From contig LSZA01000009.1 of NCBI GenBank assembly GCA_001637315.1, positions 1 through 61,418 on the forward strand: a stretch of 61,418 bases of DNA, in the 5' to 3' direction. The position numbers were made by a program, and so were the translations under genes. The stretch is from Phormidium willei BDU 130791 (GTDB lineage: Bacteria; Cyanobacteriota; Cyanobacteriia; Cyanobacteriales; Geitlerinemataceae). The notes under the pieces are model-generated. The model had not been told where the DNA came from and ran no database searches. It was given only the letters and a program-made list of their open reading frames with translations. Below, piece after piece: positions 26,815 to 35,002 of the stretch. Position 1 is the first letter of the stretch, and the number at the start of each line of letters is the position of its first letter.

Positions 26815-28131
26815 TTAGGATTCTTGATTCAACTTCATCGGTAGGCGAATCTCAAACGCTGTTCCTTCGCCAGGAGTAGAGGAAAAAGTGAGTTGTCCAT
26901 GATGATTGTCCACAATGATTTGATGACTAATGGCTAACCCTAAGCCAGTTCCTTTTCCCGCTGGCTTGGTGGTAAAGAAACTCTCGAAAATTCGCGTTTG
27001 AATGTTCTCAGGGATACCGGAACCATTGTCTTCGATGACAATCGATACCCAATTGTCATCCAGTTGTTGCGTGGTGAGACAAATTATGGGTTCTTTGCCG
27101 ACCTGCCTAACGTCCTCAACTGCATCAATGGCATTGCCAATTAAGTTCATAAATACTTGATTCAATTGACCCGAAGAACAATAGATTTCTGGGATTTGAC
27201 CATAATTCTTGTTAAGCGTAATTCCTCCCTTTAGGCGATTATTCAAAATCAACAAGGTGTTTTCCAGATGAATCTCTAAGTTCGCGGACTCATAGCGGTC
27301 ATCCCCCATATGAGAAAAACCATGTAAACTGCCGACAATCTTGGTTAAACGGCCAGCACTTTCGCGCACTGTTTGTAGGATTTTCTGCAAGTCTTCCTTC
27401 AGAAATTCAAATTCAATCTCCTCTTTGATTTCTGTAATTACCTCACTTTCAGGGGTTTCAATGTCGTAGGCCTCAACCAAGTCCAGCAAATCCTGACAGT
27501 AATTACCGAGAAACCCCATATTACCATTGATGCAATTAACGGGATTGCGAAACTCATGAGCCACTCCCGCCACCATACGTCCTAAACTGGACATTTTTTC
27601 CGTTTGCATCATCTGACTGCGGGTTTGTTCATGTAAAAGCTGAGTTGTCAACTGATGAATGTGAGATTGAGCAATCAGAAGCTGATGCACATCTAATAAA
27701 TGATAACTTTCAGGAGCAACTTCTACCAAAATTGGCTCATACAGTAAATCAGCAGGACGTTGTAGAGAACGACGTGCAGCCATCACGATAAGCGTATGGC
27801 TTGGATAACAAAAGACTTCTCGCTCAGCAAAGTGGTATAACGAGGCAATGGGGCGACGAGAAAACAACTCAACACTATAAATTTGACTCATGTGTTCGAG
27901 GATTTTGCGTCGAGATAAGACCCCCACAAAGTGATTATTTTGAGTCAAAATAACCCCAGGAAGAAGCGGATTATCGTTGAGGATTTGCATCACTTCCTCG
28001 CCCTGAGATGAGATATCTACATAGCATTCATGCAAAGCAAGCTCCTCTAAAGTTGAATCTAGGCTCAGATGTTGAGGCGGAGACTCAACGGGGCTGAGAT
28101 GGTCAGGGGTTGATTGTAAAAGAACTGACAT
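26815..28131 (-). CDS. CBS-domain sensor histidine kinase
   Basis: The 438-aa soluble kinase has no membrane segments. Residues 25-150 form a CBS-pair-like region (PGVILTQNNHFVGVLSRRKILE). A coiled linker leads to the HisKA H-box VAHEFRNPVN with phospho-acceptor H192. The ATPase part has N-box FMNLIGNAIDAVED (about 328-341), DNGSGIPE and [15 protein letters not shown] pair suggests sensing of an adenine nucleotide or similar ligand. No response regulator gene is adjacent. A triple TTAA direct repeat lies upstream (28252-28281). Confidence 0.9.
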   Translation of the reverse strand: MSVLLQSTPDHLSPVESPPQHLSLDSTLEELALHECYVDISSQGEEVMQILNDNPLLPGVILTQNNHFVGVLSRRKILEHMSQIYSVELFSRRPIASLYHFAEREVFCYPSHTLIVMAARRSLQRPADLLYEPILVEVAPESYHLLDVHQLLIAQSHIHQLTTQLLHEQTRSQMMQTEKMSSLGRMVAGVAHEFRNPVNCINGNMGFLGNYCQDLLDLVEAYDIETPESEVITEIKEEIEFEFLKEDLQKILQTVRESAGRLTKIVGSLHGFSHMGDDRYESANLEIHLENTLLILNNRLKGGITLNKNYGQIPEIYCSSGQLNQVFMNLIGNAIDAVEDVRQVGKEPIICLTTQQLDDNWVSIVIEDNGSGIPENIQTRIFESFFTTKPAGKGTGLGLAISHQIIVDNHHGQLTFSSTPGEGTAFEIRLPMKLNQES

Positions 28132-28251
28132 AGTGGATTCAGGTTAAGATGCCGACAGTTGTAGTTTTGAATACAGACTTAATTGCATCCTAACTGATTT
28201 TACCCCGAATTCTTGGGGCGATCGCCAAATCTTTAAGGGGGTAAAACTCAC

Positions 28252-28281
28252 GTTAAATAAACATTAACCACGAGTTAACCT
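28252..28281. promoter_or_regulatory. Three 11-bp-spaced TTAA repeats, Pho-box-like element
   Basis: GTTAAATA (28252), ATTAACCA (28263) and GTTAACCT (28274) stand at an exact 11-bp period, each 8 bp with a 3-bp spacer. This is the geometry of the cyanobacterial Pho box bound by SphR (three TTAA-containing octamers). The element lies about 120-150 nt upstream of the CBS kinase gene. The first base of each unit departs from the usual pyrimidine. Confidence 0.45.
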
Positions 28282-28343
28282 TTCCCCTCGTTCAGCCATT
28301 TAATCATCATACTTTGATAAGAATCGTCATCAACCATCGACCC

Positions 28344-28733
28344 CTAACTCGCCTTCGCCGCCGTCAAAAAAGCACGCAAACGCCACAAACTTAGAGTTTG
28401 ACCCAGATTGAGCGGTAACACCGAAACCCCCTCGAGGCGAGACTGAACCCAACCATCGCCCCAATACCACTCATGGAAGCCATCAATTCCCTCACTGAGA
28501 ATCATCCGTAAGCAATGGTCATTAACCACCTCAACCTGATGCTGAATCGTAATTGGGCCGAGGGAACTGGTAAATTTCAAATCCTGATGGAGTTTCGGCG
28601 GGAGGCCAGGGGAGAGTTGCTGCGGGGCCAACCACTTCTGAATCTGACCCGGTTCCAATAAACTTTGGCCGATCGCCTCGGCTGACGCATCGACCTCAAT
28701 TCGTAACTGACTCTGTTGGAAGCTTCCAAACAT
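28344..28733 (-). CDS. SRPBCC-like hypothetical protein
   Basis: The protein is 129 aa from the ATG complementary to 28731-28733 (MFGSFQQSQLRIEVDASAEAIGQSL); a start 30 nt upstream is possible. The pattern of an N-terminal strand, IQKWLAPQQLSPGLP, and a later FHEWYWGDGWVQSRLEG suggests a helix-grip (START/SRPBCC) fold, which binds hydrophobic ligands. I know no function. It diverges from hslO across about 160 nt. Confidence 0.65.
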   Translation of the reverse strand: MFGSFQQSQLRIEVDASAEAIGQSLLEPGQIQKWLAPQQLSPGLPPKLHQDLKFTSSLGPITIQHQVEVVNDHCLRMILSEGIDGFHEWYWGDGWVQSRLEGVSVLPLNLGQTLSLWRLRAFLTAAKAS

Positions 28734-28891
28734 ACTAACCCTATGTCTTGCGAGCGGCATCAAACCATATCTCCTCCATTATCTCTTATCCAGACCGCTC
28801 TGGCAGGGGAATCCCACCCAAGACGCGATCGCCCGCCTCCGAGTACCAGGAATCATTACAATAAGTAAAGAATTCATCAATCCAGACTTTC

Positions 28892-29797
28892 ATGGCAGAC
28901 CAGCTTATTCGCGCAACCGCAGCCAATGGTGGCATTCGCTGCGTCGGGGTCATCACCACCCGACTCACAGAAGAAGCCCGACAACGCCATCAACTCTCCT
29001 ACGTCGCCACCGCTGCACTCGGTCGAACCATGAGTGCCGGCCTACTGCTCGCCTCCAACATGAAAAACCCCGACTCCCGCGTCAACCTGCGGGTGAAAGG
29101 AGACGGTCCTCTCGGGGGGATTCTCGTAGATGCGGGGATGGATGGAACCGTACGCGGCTACGTGAACAACCCCGACGTCGAACTTCCCCCCAACCCGCGA
29201 GGGAAACTCGACGTGGGCCAAGCCGTGGGATCCAATGGCTTTCTCTACGTCATCCGGGATATCGGCTACGGCTATCCCTACTCCAGTACCGTCGAACTGG
29301 TATCTGGAGAAATCGGCGATGATGTCACCCATTACCTAGGAACCTCCGAACAAACCCCATCCGCTCTAGTTCTCGGGGTCTTCGTGGGGTCAGAAGGCGT
29401 CACCGCCTCCGGGGGACTACTGCTGCAAGTCCTCCCCAAAGCCGCCCGTGACGAGGCTCTCATCGCCACTCTCGAATCGAGATTAGCAGGACTCTCTGGC
29501 TTTACGCCGCTGCTGAAACAGAAAAAGACCCTTAACGCCATTTTCGAGACCCTCTTAGGGGATTTAGACCTGAAAATTCTCCCTGGAGTGCAGATGTTGC
29601 GCTTCCACTGTGGCTGTTCCTGGGATCGACTGTTAGGCGCTCTCAAACTGCTCGGAATCAGTGAGTTGGAGGATATGATTGACAAAGATGGTGGCGCCGA
29701 AGCCACCTGTGAATTTTGCAAAGACGTCTACAACGCTGATGCCAACGACTTGCAACGGCTCATCGATGACTTAGCCGAGTCCTCCTCAGCCCGTTAA
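28892..29797 (+). CDS. hslO: Redox-regulated chaperone Hsp33
   Basis: Hsp33 is a cytosolic holdase activated by oxidation. The 301-aa product has the N-terminal core DQLIRATAANGGIRCVGV and the C-terminal zinc switch: CxC in FHCGCSWDR and CxxC in TCEFCKDVY, with the usual spacing. All four cysteines are present, so it should be redox-active. It ends before a strong hairpin. Confidence 0.96.
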   Translation: MADQLIRATAANGGIRCVGVITTRLTEEARQRHQLSYVATAALGRTMSAGLLLASNMKNPDSRVNLRVKGDGPLGGILVDAGMDGTVRGYVNNPDVELPPNPRGKLDVGQAVGSNGFLYVIRDIGYGYPYSSTVELVSGEIGDDVTHYLGTSEQTPSALVLGVFVGSEGVTASGGLLLQVLPKAARDEALIATLESRLAGLSGFTPLLKQKKTLNAIFETLLGDLDLKILPGVQMLRFHCGCSWDRLLGALKLLGISELEDMIDKDGGAEATCEFCKDVYNADANDLQRLIDDLAESSSAR

Positions 29798-29815
29798 AGA
29801 ACGCCCCGAACAGAC

Positions 29816-29845
29816 AGTTTGGGGGGACAACTCTCCCCCCAAACT
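29816..29845. terminator. 12-bp GC-rich hairpin between hslO and the DUF4168 gene
   Basis: AGTTTGGGGGGA (29816-29827) is the exact complement of 29834-29845, with a 6-nt loop. It lies between two convergent genes, which suggests a bidirectional terminator. No T tract follows on either side. Confidence 0.55.
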
Positions 29846-29868
29846 CCCTCAACCGCTACCGTTGACTC

Positions 29869-30288
29869 CTATGGCTCAATATCTTGAATTTGCGTGGCGA
29901 CTCGCTCACTAAACTCAGTATCTGTGTCAGCCAGGGTTAACAATTGCAAGTATTCCGGGGGTGTCAATCCCGTCTCTTGGATGATCTCGATCGCCGCCGC
30001 TTCCAATTCCTGTTCCAATTGGTTGTACTCCTCAGCCGTTTCCGCCTGTTGCAGTTCCTCACTGCGGCCACTAATGAGATCAACAATTCCAATATAAGCA
30101 TTAGCAAACTGACTGACCTTTTCCGAAGAAATTGCCCCCGAGTCAGTAATCTCCGAAATGCCCAAATCGGGCGTGGTTGTCGACGTCGGCGCGTCATCGG
30201 CCCAGGCTAATCCCGGAACCAGGAGCATCAGTAGCCCCCAACAGGCGGCGATCGCCCCAATCAGTCCCTGTCTACTCATCAATTGCAT
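29869..30288 (-). CDS. Secreted DUF4168-family protein
   Basis: The 139-aa protein begins with a signal peptide (IGAIAACWGLLMLLVPGLAWA, cleaved after AWA at about residue 30). The mature part matches DUF4168: SEKVSQFANAYIGIVDLI, a Glu/Gln-rich helix, and a C-terminal GLTPPEYLQLLTLADTDTEFSERVATQI-type segment. It is probably periplasmic. Members are frequent in cyanobacteria and lack a known function. Confidence 0.85.
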   Translation of the reverse strand: MQLMSRQGLIGAIAACWGLLMLLVPGLAWADDAPTSTTTPDLGISEITDSGAISSEKVSQFANAYIGIVDLISGRSEELQQAETAEEYNQLEQELEAAAIEIIQETGLTPPEYLQLLTLADTDTEFSERVATQIQDIEP

Positions 30289-30355
30289 AAAGTCATCCTT
30301 AGTATCATTATCCCTTCAGTATACTGGCGTGGCTTGAATCGGCGCGATCGCCCCC

Positions 30356-31276
30356 TCACCCCAAACGATACTGACGAAACAGATCACTCGCCACCCGATG
30401 CAACAAACTATGACGATACGTCAGCGCCGCAAAATCCGTACTATAGCCCCCACCAATCACACAAGCCACCGGATATCCCGCCCCCAAACAGGTACTCAAG
30501 ACTTGCATCTCCCGGCGAAAAATCCCCGTATCCGTCAGGGCCAACTTCCCCAGGCGATCGCCCAAATGCGGGTCCACCCCAGCATCATACAGCACCAAAT
30601 CCGGCTTCACCTGAGACAACAAATCCGGCAAATACCGAGCCAAAGTTTGTAAATACTCATCATCCTCCATCCCCTCCCGCAGCGACACATCCAAATCACT
30701 CACTTGCTTGCGACTCGGGAAATTCACCCCACAGTGCATCGAGAACGTAAACACCGTCTCATCCCCCTGAAACATCACCGCCGTTCCATCCCCCTGATGC
30801 ACATCCAAATCCACAATCAACACCCGCCGCGCCAATCCCCGCTTCTGCACAAACCGGGCCGCGATCGCCAAATCATTAAAAATACAAAACCCCGAACCAA
30901 ACCCCGGAAACGCATGATGAGTTCCCCCCACCGTATTACAGGCCAACCCCTGTTCCAAAGCCAACTCAGCCGTCAACAGAGTTCCCCCCACCGCCAAACA
31001 AGTACGCCGCGCCAACTCCGCACTCCAGGGAAGGCCAATCCGCCGTTGCGTTTTCTCCGGGAGCGTTCCCGTCAAATAGCCTTCCACATACTCCCCCTCA
31101 TGGAGCCATTCCAACACCTCCCGAGGCGGTAAACGGGGAACATGAATCTGATCCGGCGTGGCGATTCCCTGGCGCAACAGATAGCTGTAGAGTTGCGAGA
31201 ACTTCTGCATCGGGAAACGATGGCCTGGCGGCAGAGGGGCCACATAATCAGGATGATGCACAATCGGTAACGCCAT
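30356..31276 (-). CDS. Histone deacetylase superfamily protein (acetoin-utilisation/acetylpolyamine amidohydrolase type)
   Basis: The 306-aa protein has the HDAC-fold metal site: the paired histidines in TVGGTHHAFPGFGSGFC, the metal-binding DLDVHQGDGT and a YDAGVDPHLGD segment with further ligands. Substrates of bacterial members are acetylated small molecules or proteins; which one applies cannot be told here. The gene stands between the DUF4168 gene (same strand) and a divergent hypothetical gene. Confidence 0.9.
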   Translation of the reverse strand: MALPIVHHPDYVAPLPPGHRFPMQKFSQLYSYLLRQGIATPDQIHVPRLPPREVLEWLHEGEYVEGYLTGTLPEKTQRRIGLPWSAELARRTCLAVGGTLLTAELALEQGLACNTVGGTHHAFPGFGSGFCIFNDLAIAARFVQKRGLARRVLIVDLDVHQGDGTAVMFQGDETVFTFSMHCGVNFPSRKQVSDLDVSLREGMEDDEYLQTLARYLPDLLSQVKPDLVLYDAGVDPHLGDRLGKLALTDTGIFRREMQVLSTCLGAGYPVACVIGGGYSTDFAALTYRHSLLHRVASDLFRQYRLG

Positions 31277-31361
31277 AAACGAGCCTTAACGGGTATTCCG
31301 GGAAAAATTTGTAAGATACAGATAGATAATTATCCCAAGTTTTCACAAGCGAGATATCCCT

Positions 31362-31886
31362 ATGGACTCCAAACTGACCTGGCAATACGGCAGCGAACAT
31401 CCTGAGAATAGCGCCAATCTCGATGCCATTCGTCAATGGTGGTCAAAACTCAGTGGTAAAAGCATACTCTGGCAACAACGCATCGTTCCCGACAGCGAAG
31501 AGGTGAACCAACTCGACTGGGAACCCCAGCGGTTTGATGAGCGCTTTGCCATCGCCGAGCCGGAACTCAAAGGCATCACCATCTACTGGCGCAAACCCGA
31601 CGAAGAGGCCCCCCGCAATATTACCGCCGGAACCCTAGAACTCGAAACTCGGCAGCAGCAACTGTTTGTCTATCCCAAATCTCGCCCCAACGTTGCCATT
31701 CGGGTTAGTTTGCCCCAAGTCAAGTATGAAACGGTAGAACTGACTCAGCCCGAGGTTCAATGTGTCGTGAATAACGAAAAAGGCTTACTCGTCTTCCGGG
31801 ACAAACCCCAATTACTCGAAGTCAAAATTAAACTCGATGCAGCGGCGATCGCCCGCCTCAAAGAACAACTCACTGGCGACGAGTAA
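31362..31886 (+). CDS. Hypothetical protein, cyanobacterial
   Basis: The 174-aa protein starts MDSKLTWQYGSEHPENSANL. It is soluble and rich in beta-type segments (ITIYWRKPDEEAP, GTLELETRQQQLFVYP), and ends with a lysine/alanine helix. I recognise no domain or motif. Core-like base composition and a normal start suggest a real, vertically inherited gene. Confidence 0.7.
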   Translation: MDSKLTWQYGSEHPENSANLDAIRQWWSKLSGKSILWQQRIVPDSEEVNQLDWEPQRFDERFAIAEPELKGITIYWRKPDEEAPRNITAGTLELETRQQQLFVYPKSRPNVAIRVSLPQVKYETVELTQPEVQCVVNNEKGLLVFRDKPQLLEVKIKLDAAAIARLKEQLTGDE

Positions 31887-31961
31887 CTTCATTTGGGCGA
31901 TCCATCTCTTGCGATCGCCCAATCCATTCGACTCCATCATCACAACCAATCTTCAAATTTT

Positions 31962-32174
31962 ATGCCCTCATCTTTGTCTAAACAAGAACAAAAAATCTTA
32001 GAAAAACTACGAAAAGTTCCTCCAGAGAACCTCCATGAAATTGAAACCTTCATAGACTTTTTGAGTCTTCGTTATCAGGATAGACAGCTCGTGGACATCA
32101 GCAAGAGGCTCTCAAACCCTGTCTTTCAGAAGGTTTGGGATAATGATGAGGATGCTAGTTATGACGAGCTATGA
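31962..32174 (+). CDS. Putative antitoxin of a MazF-type module
   Basis: The likely start at ATG 31962 (MPSSLSKQEQKILEKLRKV) gives 70 aa. The protein has the helical DUF2281-like pattern ENLHEIETFIDFLSLRYQ and an acidic C-terminus (DNDEDASYDEL). It overlaps the MazF gene by 14 nt, the usual antitoxin-first order. AT-rich codon use differs from the flanking genes. Confidence 0.75.
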   Translation: MPSSLSKQEQKILEKLRKVPPENLHEIETFIDFLSLRYQDRQLVDISKRLSNPVFQKVWDNDEDASYDEL

Positions 32175-32502
32175 GTTCGGGGATATTGTTTTAGTTCCCT
32201 TTCCTTTTACAAATCAGCAGGCTACCAAAAAACGTCCTGCTGTTGTGATTAGCTCGGTCAACTATAACATCAATCGCGAAGATGTAATTATCATGGCAGT
32301 AACCAGTCAAATTTATGAACCATTGCGTTTTGGGGAAATCCGAATTGCAAAATGGCAAGAGGGTTGGCTACTCAAACCCTCAGTTGTTAAACCAATTATA
32401 GCAACCCTCGAACAAGACTTGATCATTCGTATGCTAGGAAAACTAGATAAAGATGATCGTGAATCCTTGCTCAAGTCATTACGACAATTCTTAAAATTAT
32501 AG
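32161..32502 (+). CDS. PemK/MazF-family toxin endoribonuclease
   Basis: The start at ATG 32161 (MTSYEFGDIVLVPFPFTN) gives 113 aa. The motif FGDIVLVPFPFTNQ followed by KKRPAVVISS is the MazF/PemK signature, and the C-terminal half has KPSVVKPIIATLEQDLIIRMLGKL. MazF proteins cut mRNA at short sequences. It converges on the GH116 gene, overlapping it by 6 nt. Confidence 0.88.
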   Translation: MTSYEFGDIVLVPFPFTNQQATKKRPAVVISSVNYNINREDVIIMAVTSQIYEPLRFGEIRIAKWQEGWLLKPSVVKPIIATLEQDLIIRMLGKLDKDDRESLLKSLRQFLKL

Positions 32503-34959
32503 TCCCCTCAACGAATCATCTCCACACCAAACCTCATACATCGCCCAAATCGCCATCGGCCGGAGATAATGTCCCGCGCGGAAGGTTCGGGCCGCCGTAA
32601 TCGCCTCGGGAGTGCGGAACTGAAGTCCCCCCTCATAAATTTGTCGGACCACCGCCTCCGTCATCATCAGCGCCTCCGTCTTCAACCCCATGAGGATTAA
32701 AAAGGCCCCAATTCCGAAGTTAATCCCAGTCCACACCTCCAACGGATGCGTCGCCTGAGGATCTTCAGGGGAACCATCCAACATCACCCCATTAGCGGCC
32801 CCAATCGGCGTCTCGAAGCCTTGATTAAACTGAACAAAACAACTCTCATAAACCGTTTTCAGAGCCAATTCCGCACAATTGCGCGGTACAACATCCTCTA
32901 ATCCCAACAGTTGCGCATAAAACTGGCCACAAAGCTGATCCGCCATCACCACCTGCGAACCACTCTCACTATCGAGGCGATAATAGCGGCCATTCCAGAG
33001 AGTATTGTGATAGCGGGGTTTCGCCTCCTCAAGCCAAATGCGATACGACCGTAACACCTGCGCCGGTTCCGGGATATTCTGGTGAGAATTGCTTGTATTC
33101 CAGGGTTTTACAGCCGTTTCGAGCTGTTCCCCGATCGCGATCGCCGCCTCCAACGCCGCCAACCACAACCCCCCACAATAGGCACTAATTCCCTGCAACC
33201 GCCAATCATCAAACGTCTGATCCGGTGCGCCACCATTTTCGGGGATTTGATCCCCATCCGTATCAAAGGTTTTCAGATAGGCGATCGCCTGAACCACCCC
33301 CTGCCAACAATCTTGTAAAAACTCAATATCCTCACCTCCCGTCAACAGGAAATCCCGATAAACTTGCAGCACAAAATCGCAGGGCAAATCCTTCCAAAGA
33401 TTGCAATCTTGGTAACTGGTGTAATTCGTTTGCAGCCAAGGATGTTCATTGGCTGCCCCCAAATCATGAGGCGTTGCCCCCACCGCTTTACGAATCGCCG
33501 CCGCCCCGTTATAGCCAATCACTCGGGGCGTTTGATCCCCCGTCGGGATCGCCCTCGCAAACGAGCGAATCACGGATTTTTCCAACAGCGGCCAAAGTTT
33601 TAACAGCGCAAAAGATCCATACAAACGCACATCCAAACTTTCATACCAGCGATAATCAAAACTCTCTAAAACCCCAAAATATCCCTTCGCTTCATCCTGA
33701 TTTGCCGCCGTCCATAAACTGCCCCCACTACTGAGGTCATACAGCTCATTAAACAGCGCCATTTTGAACCAACCCGGTAGAGACTCATCCTCTAAAACCG
33801 GCGTTTGCCAATCCACAATCGCCTCCTTCCACATATCCGAATGCTTCAGGGCCGTTCGAATCATCGACCAACTATTTTGACCATTGCGACCAAAAAAGTC
33901 CGTATAGCGGCGATAGGCTGTAATCCCGGCTGCAAACTCCGTAATCGGGAAATCCCACGCCAAAATAAACGGAATCTTGCGAGTTTTGCCCGGACGGACC
34001 GTAAAACGCACCGCGATCGCCGCCCCAATCCGTTCCCCAGCCCCCGCTGGAGTCTCATCCTCCCAATTTTCCAGGCTGCCATCTTCGGCAAAGGAGCGCC
34101 AAATTTCCGAGCCATCACCCGCCGGATTCCAGCGAGAATGATAAAACACCTTCACCGCCGGATTTGTGACCGTTGCCAGGGCAAATTGCCCCTCTCCCTC
34201 CGCCATCGCCTCCTGGCCCATGGCCCCAGAATTAAGCAAACAGCCTAAACGAGAAAAATCCTCTAACCAACGGTTCACATTCCCCTGAGAGTCACCCCAG
34301 CGGGACTGATAATCATAAACTGGACTGCCATCATCCCGTACCCGCACCTCCGGGGATTTCAGCGTATTCGTAAACCAACCGGCGATATTTTCCCAGGTGA
34401 ATAAAAGACTCAACGTAATCGGTTCATCAGTCGGATTATGAGCCGTCCATTCAAAAATCGCCAGGGGATAACTGGTTTCTTGATAATTGTCCGGAATAAT
34501 CGGCGAGAACTGCTCACAAGTCAGAGAACAATTAAACACCCGCTCATACACCGACCAACTGCGGGGATAGAGAGCATGATAAGTTCCCGTAGACTCTCCC
34601 TGTTCCGTCTCAGCTGGATACCAATCCCAACTCCCTAACGTTCCATCCTGGGCTGGAACCGTCGAGAGAGCATAGGCCTGACGTTGGCCCCCCTGCGTTT
34701 CCTCATACACCGAGAACTGACACCCCGGGAGAGATTTGAAGATATGTTCTCCCCCATCGAGATGCCAAAGATTAAACGTTCCTTGAGGCGATCGCCCAAT
34801 CGCCCCGGCCCCAAAGCCTCCCAGGGGCATTCCATGATCCGGACCATCATCGAGATTACTGGCATAACGCACCCGATAGGGATTGTCCCACACTTGGCCG
34901 AGGGGACATTGCCAAGTCTGAGCCGGAATCGGGGGATGGGTGGGGTAGTAAATGGGCAT
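32497..34959 (-). CDS. GH116-family glycosidase (GBA2 / non-lysosomal glucosylceramidase-like)
   Basis: The 820-aa protein has an N-terminal beta domain (GMPLGGFGAGAIGRSPQG, about residues 43-60) and a C-terminal alpha/alpha-barrel. The catalytic nucleophile is probably E432 in FGVLESFDYRWYESLDV, and the acid/base probably D584 in PDQTFDDWRLQG, followed by the hallmark SAYCGGLWLAALEAA. GH116 enzymes act on beta-glucosides or beta-xylosides, including glucosylceramide. No signal peptide is seen, so it acts in the cytosol. The native substrate is unknown. Confidence 0.88.
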   Translation of the reverse strand: MPIYYPTHPPIPAQTWQCPLGQVWDNPYRVRYASNLDDGPDHGMPLGGFGAGAIGRSPQGTFNLWHLDGGEHIFKSLPGCQFSVYEETQGGQRQAYALSTVPAQDGTLGSWDWYPAETEQGESTGTYHALYPRSWSVYERVFNCSLTCEQFSPIIPDNYQETSYPLAIFEWTAHNPTDEPITLSLLFTWENIAGWFTNTLKSPEVRVRDDGSPVYDYQSRWGDSQGNVNRWLEDFSRLGCLLNSGAMGQEAMAEGEGQFALATVTNPAVKVFYHSRWNPAGDGSEIWRSFAEDGSLENWEDETPAGAGERIGAAIAVRFTVRPGKTRKIPFILAWDFPITEFAAGITAYRRYTDFFGRNGQNSWSMIRTALKHSDMWKEAIVDWQTPVLEDESLPGWFKMALFNELYDLSSGGSLWTAANQDEAKGYFGVLESFDYRWYESLDVRLYGSFALLKLWPLLEKSVIRSFARAIPTGDQTPRVIGYNGAAAIRKAVGATPHDLGAANEHPWLQTNYTSYQDCNLWKDLPCDFVLQVYRDFLLTGGEDIEFLQDCWQGVVQAIAYLKTFDTDGDQIPENGGAPDQTFDDWRLQGISAYCGGLWLAALEAAIAIGEQLETAVKPWNTSNSHQNIPEPAQVLRSYRIWLEEAKPRYHNTLWNGRYYRLDSESGSQVVMADQLCGQFYAQLLGLEDVVPRNCAELALKTVYESCFVQFNQGFETPIGAANGVMLDGSPEDPQATHPLEVWTGINFGIGAFLILMGLKTEALMMTEAVVRQIYEGGLQFRTPEAITAARTFRAGHYLRPMAIWAMYEVWCGDDSLRGL

Positions 34960-35002
34960 ACCGTCGGTTAGAGGAAACGAGAACAGGGAACAAGAACAGG
35001 AT

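Noticed and set aside
30704..31132. 142-codon plus-strand frame opposite the HDAC-like gene
   Set aside because: His/Pro/Arg-rich composition expected of the antisense of a GC-rich gene.
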